From: Bradyrhizobium zhengyangense
GTDB lineage: Bacteria > Pseudomonadota > Alphaproteobacteria > Rhizobiales > Xanthobacteraceae
Assembly: GCF_022012435.1 (NCBI RefSeq)
Contig: NZ_JAKLUA010000013.1
Location: 124,001-188,000 of the forward strand
DNA length: 64,000 nucleotides
Direction: 5' to 3'
Part shown: positions 16,871-24,191 of the stretch, one piece after another
How positions within the stretch are numbered: position 1 is the stretch's first letter
Layout of the letters: every line of letters starts with the position of its first letter
Notes under the pieces: model-generated
What the model saw: only the letters and a program-made list of their open reading frames with translations
Database searches by the model: none
Told to the model about the DNA's origin: nothing
Translations under genes and position numbers: made by a program

Positions 16871-17883
16871 GGGACGCCATTGGCGCGCCTCTCAAGTGCC
16901 GCGCACCGTTCCAGCAGCACATCGAATTCTTCCGGATCGTCCAGCAATAACCCGTCCTTGATCATATGCTGATAGTCTTGTTCGAGGACGAGCCGTGCCG
17001 CTCCTTCAGGAACCAGTCTCAACGAGCCGTTGACGGCCTTTTGATAGTCAATGACCTCGCCGCGACTGTCCTTCGCTGCGAAGAACCATGTTTTGTGTTC
17101 GGCCACCGCTTTGGCGAGGTCACGATCAGCAAGGGCAGCGTCTGCAATCTTGGCCTGGTCCAATCTCATTAGATCGTACCAATGGCGTGCGAATCGTTCG
17201 CCCCTTAGCTTGCCTTGCGCGCAGAAGACATGGATTGCGGTCGCCTTTTCCCAGAAAGTACGTTCTGCCTTCATAGTTTTCGGCCGCGCAGTCGGAAATT
17301 CCAGTCCTGGCAGGTATTCAGCCGCATCGCAGACCACGTTGTGAACGTCACTTGGCTCACCAGTGGACCTGGCACCGAATTCTAGCATTACCTTGGGGCC
17401 GACGTATCCGCTGCCTTGCTCGACGGGATCATAGGCGACAAAGAGCTTCTCGCCCTCGACTTTTAGGATTGCACTTAGTCGATCCTCGGCCAAACGCTGC
17501 TCGATTGTTGGCAAGGCATGCTCGTTGACCCAGACCGGGAGGCGCTCGTAGACGCGTTCTGTCCAGCGTTTGCCTTGGCTGCGATTTTGCGGCACCGGGT
17601 TGCTGTCAGTTGGATTCACGAGGTCGGGGGCCAGCGCGCGAATGTCATAGGTAAGATCGACGTCTTCGGAGAAGCGTCGAATCGCGCCATAGACCTTTGA
17701 GAGCGAGGTTCCTCCCTTAAATACGAGATGCTCGCCTAATGGGGAAGTAAAGAGTGCATTCAAGCACCAGACGACCCAGACATCCTTTTCGAGCAGATGC
17801 GCGGGGCGTCCCGAGTTTGATGATGCGACGCCAAGCGCATCTTGGCGCTCGGCGTCGCTGAGCTTCAAGAATTGATCAGGCAT
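16867..17883 (-). CDS. AbiEii-type nucleotidyltransferase toxin
   Basis: A 338-residue protein of the AbiEii/AbiGii nucleotidyltransferase family. The N-terminal half has the polymerase-beta-like core: FKGGTSLSKVYG for nucleotide binding and RFSEDVDLTYD with the metal-binding acidic pair. Characterised relatives arrest growth by modifying RNA or transferring nucleotides; the target here is unknown. The ATG at 17883 overlaps the antitoxin stop by 8 bases; a GTG at 17898 is also possible. The order antitoxin then toxin with overlap is typical of AbiE systems. Confidence 0.82.
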   Translation of the reverse strand: MPDQFLKLSDAERQDALGVASSNSGRPAHLLEKDVWVVWCLNALFTSPLGEHLVFKGGTSLSKVYGAIRRFSEDVDLTYDIRALAPDLVNPTDSNPVPQNRSQGKRWTERVYERLPVWVNEHALPTIEQRLAEDRLSAILKVEGEKLFVAYDPVEQGSGYVGPKVMLEFGARSTGEPSDVHNVVCDAAEYLPGLEFPTARPKTMKAERTFWEKATAIHVFCAQGKLRGERFARHWYDLMRLDQAKIADAALADRDLAKAVAEHKTWFFAAKDSRGEVIDYQKAVNGSLRLVPEGAARLVLEQDYQHMIKDGLLLDDPEEFDVLLERCAALERRANGVP

Positions 17884-18472
17884 GGAGGACCAACTCACTC
17901 ACCGGCTTGGCAAGCCAGGTCGGAAGCGATCCCGCCGCTGACTTAAGTTCGCGAATTTCCTCTGAAGTCAGCTTTTGGCTTACAGAACGCAAGGCTTGCT
18001 TCGCCGCGTTTGGACCGACCCAAGCAAGCGCCCGAACGACGGTCCCTGCAGGCCGATAGGCCAAGGTGAGCTGCCACCGCGGCGCATGTCGGAACTCGAC
18101 AACCTGCTTTCCCAGGCGAAACTCGCGTGAGGGACCAGAGGTCAGATACACCTGACGAACTGGCACCTGCGTTGTCAAACCGAGCTGGTTTGCAGCCGCC
18201 GCACCACTGGAGACGATGATTTCGCCACTTCGAGCCTGAGCTTCCTCCACGACTTTTTTCACCGCTGGAGCTCTCTCCCCAAAACGGCTTTCGACCGGAC
18301 GCAGATAGGTACCTCGCCTGGCACGCAACAGCTTTCCTCGTCTGGCAAGACGTGACAGGGCCTGATCGACAGCGGCTCGATTTCCAAGGTGCAAAAGCGC
18401 CTTGGCTGAGATCGGAACGCCTTCGGATAGCCCGTTGGTTTCTTCCAAAATCTGAATACTGAGGCTCTTCAT
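17876..18472 (-). CDS. AbiEi-type antitoxin / DUF6088-like regulator
   Basis: A 198-residue protein with an N-terminal winged helix (ALLHLGNRAAVDQALSRLARRGKLLRARRGTY) and a C-terminal domain typical of AbiEi antitoxins (SGAAAANQLGLTTQVPVRQVY). In studied systems AbiEi represses its own operon and antagonises AbiEii without a stable complex. A strong AGGAGG lies 6 bases before the ATG. The inverted repeat just upstream is the expected operator. The pair sits between IS remnants and a lineage-specific ORF, consistent with horizontal gain. Confidence 0.8.
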   Translation of the reverse strand: MKSLSIQILEETNGLSEGVPISAKALLHLGNRAAVDQALSRLARRGKLLRARRGTYLRPVESRFGERAPAVKKVVEEAQARSGEIIVSSGAAAANQLGLTTQVPVRQVYLTSGPSREFRLGKQVVEFRHAPRWQLTLAYRPAGTVVRALAWVGPNAAKQALRSVSQKLTSEEIRELKSAAGSLPTWLAKPVSELVLHA

Positions 18473-18482
18473 GCCATCCTCC

Positions 18483-18510
18483 TGTCAGAAACATAATATA
18501 ATATCTGACA
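18483..18510 (-). promoter_or_regulatory. AbiE operator spanning the promoter -10 region
   Basis: TGTCAGA and TCTGACA form perfect 7-bp inverted arms separated by 14 AT-only bases except one G-C pair. On the minus strand the spacer contains TATTAT/TATATT-like -10 sequences, and the ribosome site begins immediately after. A repressor bound here would block transcription; the AbiEi-like protein is the obvious candidate. Confidence 0.7.
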
Positions 18511-18748
18511 CTTCGCAAGACCGGATGCAAAAGCGCTCGCCTCAAATAGGACCGATTCGTACCTATGTAGTCTGTGCAGGAACCGCCGTATTCTGGCGCT
18601 CATCTCGGGGGCAAATTTCCGCCCACTTGGACGAGGCCAGTAAGTCCTACCCCCGAGGTGACCGACTCCTGGGGAGGACAGCGCCCGTTCGTAGCGACAC
18701 CTGTAGCGATACGGGGTTTACGATATGGCTAGTAAGATAGGTTGCGAA

Positions 18749-18919
18749 TTACGCGGTTTCAGCATCCGGCGATTCATCGGGATTGACTCCGCCGTTCAGG
18801 CGTTCGATCTGGACGATATCGCTATAATACCCGTACTCAGCCTCGTCCTCCGGGGGATCTCCATCCCCCCAGCAGCCCCGAATCGCCTGCTCCGTTGCAA
18901 ACGGCTTCTTTTCACTCAT
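18749..18919 (-). CDS. Small acidic hypothetical protein
   Basis: A 56-residue ORF starting MSEKKPFATEQAIRGCWGDG. It is strongly acidic and closes with NPDESPDAETA. A GAGG lies about 5 bases before the ATG. Codon choice is less GC-rich than that of the neighbours. I recognise no family. It lies on the same strand as the AbiE pair, about 240 bases upstream of it. It is either a foreign gene or a small cargo gene of the same island. Confidence 0.55.
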   Translation of the reverse strand: MSEKKPFATEQAIRGCWGDGDPPEDEAEYGYYSDIVQIERLNGGVNPDESPDAETA

Positions 18920-19065
18920 GAAATCCTCGTGCTCCTCTAAATGCTATCCGGCCCATTCGGCCCTCGATCCCAGCTAGATGCAACGCAGAGAGGCAAAAAA
19001 TTAACATATTTTTTCTGCCCCTTATTCCCACCTTGCGGGAGAAGGGTGGCGCCTGGTTCGCGGCC

Positions 19066-21216
19066 CTACTTCCCTTCAAGCGTATTCACCGGGGTCCAGT
19101 CGGCCGGCGGCGGATGGGCCGCTAGGGTCGCCGCGCGCTTGGCAAAATACCGGCATGGCGGATCATCGCCAGCGGCGCTTTCGAACAGCTTGGCCGCTTT
19201 GGCGAAATCACGCGCACGCCAGCACGCAAGCGCCTTCGCATAAGTCGCCGTGCGTACGCCTTGCTCCTGCGTCTCCTTGCTCTTCTCGGCGAGCGGCTCG
19301 TACACCCTGATCGGCTCGTCGCGTCCCTGCACCCGGACCAGGTCCAGCTCACGCCAAGTATAGGCGCTGCGGCTCTGGTTCACGGTAGCCTCGGACGCCA
19401 TGATCACGGTGCCATAATATTTGTTGGCGCCTTCGAGCCGCGAAGCCAGGTTCACCGTGTCGCTCATGACGGTGTAGTTGAAGCGCCGGCGAGAGCCGAT
19501 GTTGCCGACTACGGCTTCGCCGCTGTTCAGCCCCATGCGGTGAGCAAGGCCGCGTCCCCGGAACGCGGGATGGCTGGCGTTGAGCTCCTGGAGGCGATCG
19601 CGACATCGCAGCGCGGCCGCGACAGCGTGCCGGGCATGGTCGGGATCGTCGGCCGGCGCGCCAAATATCGCGACGATGGAATCGCCGATATATTTGTCGA
19701 CATAGCCGCCATGGCTTTCGATGATGTCGGTCATCGCCGACAGATAGTCGTTCATCAATGCGACCAGCTCGCCCGGCGTCATCTTCTCGGCAATCGAAGA
19801 GAAGCCTGCCAGGTCCGAGAAAAACATGGTGACGTCACGCATTTCGCCGCCGAGCGCAGGCATCTTGCCGGACGTAACCATGCTGTCGATCACCTCGGGC
19901 GCAAGGTAGAAGGCAAAGCTCTTGCGCAGGAAGCGCTCCTCACGGTCGGCGATCACGAAGCGGTAGCCGATCATCATCGCGATGGCGGTCAGGCCTGCGA
20001 GCACCGGCTCGGTCAGGGGGAGCGCAAATGCGTGGACGAAGGCGCCGACGGCGACGGCCGTGTAGGCGGCGGACAGCGCCAGCCAGGCGATCAGGGCGCG
20101 GCCCGGCGCCAGCATGCAGGCGGCGCAAGCCAGGATCGCTGCGAAGATGATCGCCAGGAGCGAGCGCTGCGCGAAGCCGAGCTCGGTGACGGCATCATGC
20201 TCGATCAGGTTTCGCACGACCGTGGCATGGACGAAGACGCCGGCGATCCCGCTGCGGGCCATTTGCTCGGCATTCGCAGGCGCTGGCAAGGCACATCGCG
20301 ATCCCCGTGTTCCGTCATAATCGCGGGCCAGGCGCATCGAGGTGAGCTTGCGGTCATCGAAGGTGAGGATGCTGCCCAGCAGCACGACCTTGCCGTCGAA
20401 GGCGCGGCGGAAGAAGTCCATGTCTCCCTTCTCGACGCAGGCGCGCAAATCGGCGAAGGAATAGGCCGGAATGTCGCGGCCCATGCCGCGAAAGTTGAGC
20501 GTCATCGTATTGGGAATTGCGCTCGGAATCGCGTAGCCCGACAAATTCGTCGCGCCACTTGCCCCGGTCTCCGGCTTTGCACCCAGCGCGCGCGAGGCGA
20601 GTTCGACGGCCATGGCAGGCACTTGCTGGCCGGCGATGGAAAAGCTCAGCGGCATCCGACGGATCACGTCATCGGGGTCGGTGTAGACATTGAGGGCGCG
20701 AACATTGTTCTTCACCGCAAGCCGCTGGGCCGGGAAGGGCGACTCGGGATGGTCGTTGCTGAGGACCTCCCCGAGCACCAGCTTGCCGCTGTCGGACAGC
20801 TTGCGCAGCGCGATCAGATAGTCGCGGTCAAATCCTTTCAGGCGCGCACCGACCGGAGCGTCGCCAAAGGGAATGTCCGATTGCTCGATCGAATTCTTGA
20901 AGATCACATCGTAGCCGATGACTTTGGCGCCGCCCTCGGTGATGCTGCCGAGCACCCGGCCGACCTCACGCGTCCAGGTCTGCGTCGGGGATCCCTTGAA
21001 AGGCGGGGTGTCGTAGGTCTCCCCGTCAATGGCCACGACGACGACCGGCGATGCCGCGGGATCGCGGCTGTCGCCGACCAGCGTCCAGCGCAACGCCGTG
21101 AGAATGTCGAGTGAGAGCCCCTTCAGCGCCTGGAGCGGTGGCGAGGTGAACGCCGCGCCCGTGACGAGCGCGATCACGATCGCTGCAACGATGTCCCGCC
21201 TGCCGATCCGCCGCAT
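19066..21216 (-). CDS. CHASE2-domain adenylate/guanylate cyclase
   Basis: This 716-residue membrane protein synthesises a cyclic nucleotide, most likely cAMP. A first membrane segment is followed by a periplasmic CHASE2 sensor (about 40-330; SPVVVVAIDGETY, GAKVIGYDVIF). Three more membrane segments (about 345-430) precede a class III cyclase domain (about 460-640). Metal-binding aspartates are in MFFSDLAGFSS and DKYIGDSIVAIFG, and the transition-state region NYTVMSDTVNLASRLE is intact. A helical tail follows. The gene starts 19 bases after the secreted-protein gene, indicating an operon. Confidence 0.9.
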   Translation of the reverse strand: MRRIGRRDIVAAIVIALVTGAAFTSPPLQALKGLSLDILTALRWTLVGDSRDPAASPVVVVAIDGETYDTPPFKGSPTQTWTREVGRVLGSITEGGAKVIGYDVIFKNSIEQSDIPFGDAPVGARLKGFDRDYLIALRKLSDSGKLVLGEVLSNDHPESPFPAQRLAVKNNVRALNVYTDPDDVIRRMPLSFSIAGQQVPAMAVELASRALGAKPETGASGATNLSGYAIPSAIPNTMTLNFRGMGRDIPAYSFADLRACVEKGDMDFFRRAFDGKVVLLGSILTFDDRKLTSMRLARDYDGTRGSRCALPAPANAEQMARSGIAGVFVHATVVRNLIEHDAVTELGFAQRSLLAIIFAAILACAACMLAPGRALIAWLALSAAYTAVAVGAFVHAFALPLTEPVLAGLTAIAMMIGYRFVIADREERFLRKSFAFYLAPEVIDSMVTSGKMPALGGEMRDVTMFFSDLAGFSSIAEKMTPGELVALMNDYLSAMTDIIESHGGYVDKYIGDSIVAIFGAPADDPDHARHAVAAALRCRDRLQELNASHPAFRGRGLAHRMGLNSGEAVVGNIGSRRRFNYTVMSDTVNLASRLEGANKYYGTVIMASEATVNQSRSAYTWRELDLVRVQGRDEPIRVYEPLAEKSKETQEQGVRTATYAKALACWRARDFAKAAKLFESAAGDDPPCRYFAKRAATLAAHPPPADWTPVNTLEGK

Positions 21217-21235
21217 CGTTGCTGTCGCTATCGGT

Positions 21236-21904
21236 CTATTCGAGCCTCAGCAGACGCCCGATGATCGGCGTCGGTGACGCGGTGGCGCTGGCATCGACCT
21301 GGAAAGTGTAGCGCTTGTTGCCGAGTTTCGCGAGATAGCTGCCGCCCGGCGTCAGCGACTTTCCGGCCTTCGAGAGGTCGAAGAATTTTCCGGCGACCAT
21401 GATGTTGCCCTTGAGCGGCAGGCTGATCTCGGGCTCCTTGCCGTCGGTGCGTTCGATCACCAGCGTGCTGCCGCTCTTGGCCTGGATCATCGGCGCGGTG
21501 CCGTAGATGGTCGGCAGCTTCGCCGGCGCGCGATTGGCGTCCGCTCGCATGGTGCGAAACGTGGTCGCCGCGCTCTGGTTCGCCTCGCGCTCGGAGAGCT
21601 GCACGGCGTTGGCATCGCACGGCACCTTGACGCGTTGGACATTGCCGAGTTGCACCGTGCTCTGCTCGGCGCCGACCAGCACTACGCCTTCGGTGATGGT
21701 CTCGCGCAGGCAGGATTTCAGATAGCTGAGCGTGACGCCGGCCTTGGGGCCGAGCTTGATGATCTTGCCCGGCGCCACGTAGTCCATGAATTCGATGCCG
21801 TCGACCTTGCCCTGGACGTCCTCGACGATCGCGGCCGGCGTCTCGGCGACAGCAGGGGCGGCGAGGCAAAATGCGCCGAAGAGCGCGCCGATCAGGGTTC
21901 TCAT
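21236..21904 (-). CDS. Secreted protein cotranscribed with the cyclase (FecR-like)
   Basis: A 222-residue exported protein. The signal peptide MRTLIGALFGAFCLAAPAVA ends at a clear AVA-ET site. The mature part is rich in beta-strand-like segments; the first stretch (IVEDVQGKVDGI, then APGKIIKLGPKAGVTLSYL) resembles FecR-type beta domains, a tentative similarity. I chose the ATG at 21904, with GGAAGAGAC upstream, because the longer frame lacks a signal. It is the first gene of the cyclase operon, so a periplasmic partner for the CHASE2 sensor is a reasonable guess. Confidence 0.65.
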   Translation of the reverse strand: MRTLIGALFGAFCLAAPAVAETPAAIVEDVQGKVDGIEFMDYVAPGKIIKLGPKAGVTLSYLKSCLRETITEGVVLVGAEQSTVQLGNVQRVKVPCDANAVQLSEREANQSAATTFRTMRADANRAPAKLPTIYGTAPMIQAKSGSTLVIERTDGKEPEISLPLKGNIMVAGKFFDLSKAGKSLTPGGSYLAKLGNKRYTFQVDASATASPTPIIGRLLRLE

Positions 21905-21978
21905 GACTGTCTCTTCCAGTTCGAACGGTGTGTGCTGACCCACGTCCCGGCGCGACCCTAGCAGGGGATGGCCCCGAG

Positions 21979-22004
21979 CCAAGTGTGATCAGAATCACAC
22001 TTGG
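21979..22004. promoter_or_regulatory. CRP-like perfect palindrome upstream of the cyclase operon
   Basis: Perfect 11-base arms (CCAAGTGTGAT and ATCACACTTGG) around CAGA. The core TGTGA-N6-TCACA equals the classical CRP consensus. It is centred about 88 bases before the first ATG of the cyclase operon and about 95 bases after the HD-GYP stop. A role as a transcription end for the HD-GYP gene is possible, but no T tract follows. Confidence 0.7.
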
Positions 22005-22087
22005 TTGGTGCAGCCTAGCAGGAACGGGTTCAAGCCTGTGATGACAGAAAACGGCGCCGCCGCAAACCGTGACCTGTGGACGGGATA

Positions 22088-23227
22088 TCAGACCGCCGTA
22101 GCGGCGTCGGCCGCGCGGTCCTGCGCCGGATGGCTCCCGGTCACTCCTAATACAAAGGGTGAGAGGGCGGTCTCGGATTTCTGCAACGGCAGCGTCGTCT
22201 GCCCGGTGGCAATCCCAACCACTCCATCCCAGCGCGACAGGAAAGCCTCGACACAGGCCGGGTCGAACTGCCGCCCCGAGTTCTGGACCAGATAGTCGCG
22301 CGCGACGTCCAGCGGCATTGGCTCTTTATAGGGGCGCCGCGTGGTCAGGGCGTCAAAAACGTCGGCGACCGCAACCACGCGCGCCGGGACCGGGATCTCA
22401 TCTTCCTTCAGGCCGTTTGGATAGCCGGCGCCGTCCCAGCGCTCGTGATGGCCTGCGGCAATTTGTGCGCCGAGCTGGATCAACTCGCAGCTGGAGTCGG
22501 CCAGGATCTTCTCGCCGATCGTGGCATGGGTGCGGATGACCGCCATCTCCTCGTCGGTCAGCCTGCCGGGCTTGAGCAGGATGTTGTCGGGAATCGCGAC
22601 CTTGCCGACGTCGTGCAGGGGAGCCGCGAGATAGATGTCCCGGCAGAGCCGGGCCGGGAGGCCCAGCTGCTCGGCGATGATGCGGCTGTAGCGGGCGACC
22701 CGCAGCGCGTGCTCGCCGGTATCGTTGTCGCGATACTCGACTGCGAGCGCGAGCCGCAGGATGATCTCTTCCTCGCGCTCGCCGAGCTTGCGCGTTGCGG
22801 CCGCGACTTCGCTCGCCAGATGTGCAGCGCGATCGTTGAGCTTGCGTACGGCTGCACCAAGCTGAATCAAATTCCGCAGACGCACGGTCATCTCGACGCT
22901 TTGCGGTGCCTTCGGCAGGAAATCGGTTGCACCCGCCTGCAGCGCTTCCATCTTGACGTCGTCGGTCTGCCGCGACGTAATCATCGCGATCGGGATGTCG
23001 GCGCAGCCCGGCAGCGTGCGAAGCGCGCGGATGAAGCTGATGCCGTCCATGTGCGGCATCTCGTAGTCGACCAGCACGAGATCGAATGCGCGTTCGCGCG
23101 CGCAAGCCAGCGCTTCGACGGGATCGAGGAAGGTTGTGGCCTCGACGAGGCCTTCCGCTTCGATATGACGTTTCAGAAAATTGAGGACAGAGCGGCTGTC
23201 ATCAACCAGAAGCGCTTGGGTCAGCAT
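22088..23227 (-). CDS. Response regulator with HD-GYP c-di-GMP phosphodiesterase
   Basis: A 379-residue RpfG-like protein. The receiver (1-120) has the acidic pair in LLVDDSRS, the phosphoacceptor Asp in LVLVDYEMPHMDG and the conserved Lys in FLPKAP. A short coiled coil leads to an HD-GYP domain (about 155-330) with HDVGK and the diagnostic HHERWDGAGYPNGL. Such enzymes hydrolyse c-di-GMP, so it opposes the diguanylate cyclase at 8072-9379. It is divergent from the chemotaxis operon, and the shared gap carries a long inverted repeat. The last 50 residues are non-conserved. Confidence 0.9.
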   Translation of the reverse strand: MLTQALLVDDSRSVLNFLKRHIEAEGLVEATTFLDPVEALACARERAFDLVLVDYEMPHMDGISFIRALRTLPGCADIPIAMITSRQTDDVKMEALQAGATDFLPKAPQSVEMTVRLRNLIQLGAAVRKLNDRAAHLASEVAAATRKLGEREEEIILRLALAVEYRDNDTGEHALRVARYSRIIAEQLGLPARLCRDIYLAAPLHDVGKVAIPDNILLKPGRLTDEEMAVIRTHATIGEKILADSSCELIQLGAQIAAGHHERWDGAGYPNGLKEDEIPVPARVVAVADVFDALTTRRPYKEPMPLDVARDYLVQNSGRQFDPACVEAFLSRWDGVVGIATGQTTLPLQKSETALSPFVLGVTGSHPAQDRAADAATAV

Positions 23228-23385
23228 CGGCGGCCGGACTCGTTCGCATGGCGAAGCACGGCCTCAACGAATAGCCCCCGCGATTTAACGTGAAGCAAAC
23301 ATACGAGCTGCCTCGCCCCTGCGCGCAACGCATGAAATTTGTGCGGTGATGCACGCTTGCATGCATACGCGAGATTCTCCGGATT

Positions 23386-23409
23386 GTGACCCGTAGTTGT
23401 ACGGGTCAC
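23386..23409. promoter_or_regulatory. Inverted repeat upstream of the chemotaxis operon
   Basis: Perfect 10-base arms, GTGACCCGTA and TACGGGTCAC, separated by GTTG. It lies in the 275-bp region between the divergent HD-GYP gene and the first gene of the che operon, about 95 bases before the latter. No T tract follows either side, so an operator is likelier than a terminator. I do not recognise the binding protein. Confidence 0.6.
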
Positions 23410-23502
23410 TCTGTTAGGGGTTTGCATACTCTCCGACGCAGATATTCACCATGCGGGATTCGCGCCATGCGTGCAGTGAATCCTGAGGAAATTGGGGGAC
23501 GA

Positions 23503-23826
23503 ATGTCGTCTGATGCGACCGAGTCGAAGTGGTCCCTGCGGCTGCCCGCCGATTGCAGCATTGCTGCCATCCGCAGCGTTTATGACTTGATCCGCGAAGC
23601 GTTCGGTCGGCAGGACCGGCTCGAGATCGACTGCTCCAGCGTCGACAAGGCTGACGTGACCTCGATCCAGCTTCTGCTGTCGGCCGCCAAGACCGGCGAT
23701 GCTCAAGGCCGCCCGGTGGTCCTGACTTCCTTTTCCCAATCTCTGCGCAACACCCTTCGCCGCGCCGGCTTCGCCAGTGAAGCGATGATCGATCAGCACT
23801 TCCCGCAAAAGAAAGATGGCGTCTAA
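23503..23826 (+). CDS. STAS-domain protein, first gene of che operon
   Basis: A 107-residue single-domain STAS protein. It has the typical central strand and helix (RLEIDCSSVDKADVTSIQLLLSAAK), in which the residue aligned with the phosphorylated serine of anti-sigma-factor antagonists lies in DVTSIQ. STAS proteins in chemotaxis operons may act as phosphorylatable switches; the role is unknown here. I chose the ATG at 23503 because GGGGGA precedes it by about 5 bases; 23467 is a longer alternative. Its stop overlaps the cheY start by one base (TAATG). Confidence 0.8.
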   Translation: MSSDATESKWSLRLPADCSIAAIRSVYDLIREAFGRQDRLEIDCSSVDKADVTSIQLLLSAAKTGDAQGRPVVLTSFSQSLRNTLRRAGFASEAMIDQHFPQKKDGV

Positions 23827-24191
23827 TGGCCACGATTCTCACGGTCGACGACTCTCCCAGCATCCGGCAGATGATCAAGGTCGTGCTCGAGCCGGCGGGT
23901 CACAACGTGATCGAGGCCGGTGACGGCGCGCAAGGCCTCGCCAAGGCACAGGCCGGCAAGCTCGACCTCGTCATCACCGACCTCAACATGCCCGTCATGA
24001 ACGGGCTGGAGCTGATCAAGGCGCTACGCAAGCTGCCGAGCGCGGTGGGCATGCCCATCGTGTTCCTGACCACCGAATCCAATGACACGGTGAAGCAGGA
24101 GGCCAAGAGCGCCGGCGCGACGGGATGGATCACCAAGCCGTTCAAGCCTGAGCAGCTGCTCGCCGTCGTCGCAAAACTGGTGCGCGCATGA
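23826..24191 (+). CDS. cheY: Chemotaxis response regulator CheY
   Basis: A 121-residue single-domain receiver. The acidic pair Asp8-Asp9 (TVDDSPS), phosphoacceptor Asp52 (ITDLNMPVMNG), Thr82 (FLTTE) and Lys104 (ITKPFKP) are all present, so CheA should phosphorylate it. Phospho-CheY would bind the flagellar switch. The gene overlaps its STAS neighbour by 1 base and cheA by 4 bases (ATGA), so the three are tightly coupled. Confidence 0.92.
   Translation: MATILTVDDSPSIRQMIKVVLEPAGHNVIEAGDGAQGLAKAQAGKLDLVITDLNMPVMNGLELIKALRKLPSAVGMPIVFLTTESNDTVKQEAKSAGATGWITKPFKPEQLLAVVAKLVRA

Noticed and set aside
19261..21114. 617-residue plus-strand ORF
   Set aside because: It is exactly antisense to the CHASE2 cyclase, rich in His/Arg/Gly/Asp as expected from reversed GC-rich codons, with no domain.
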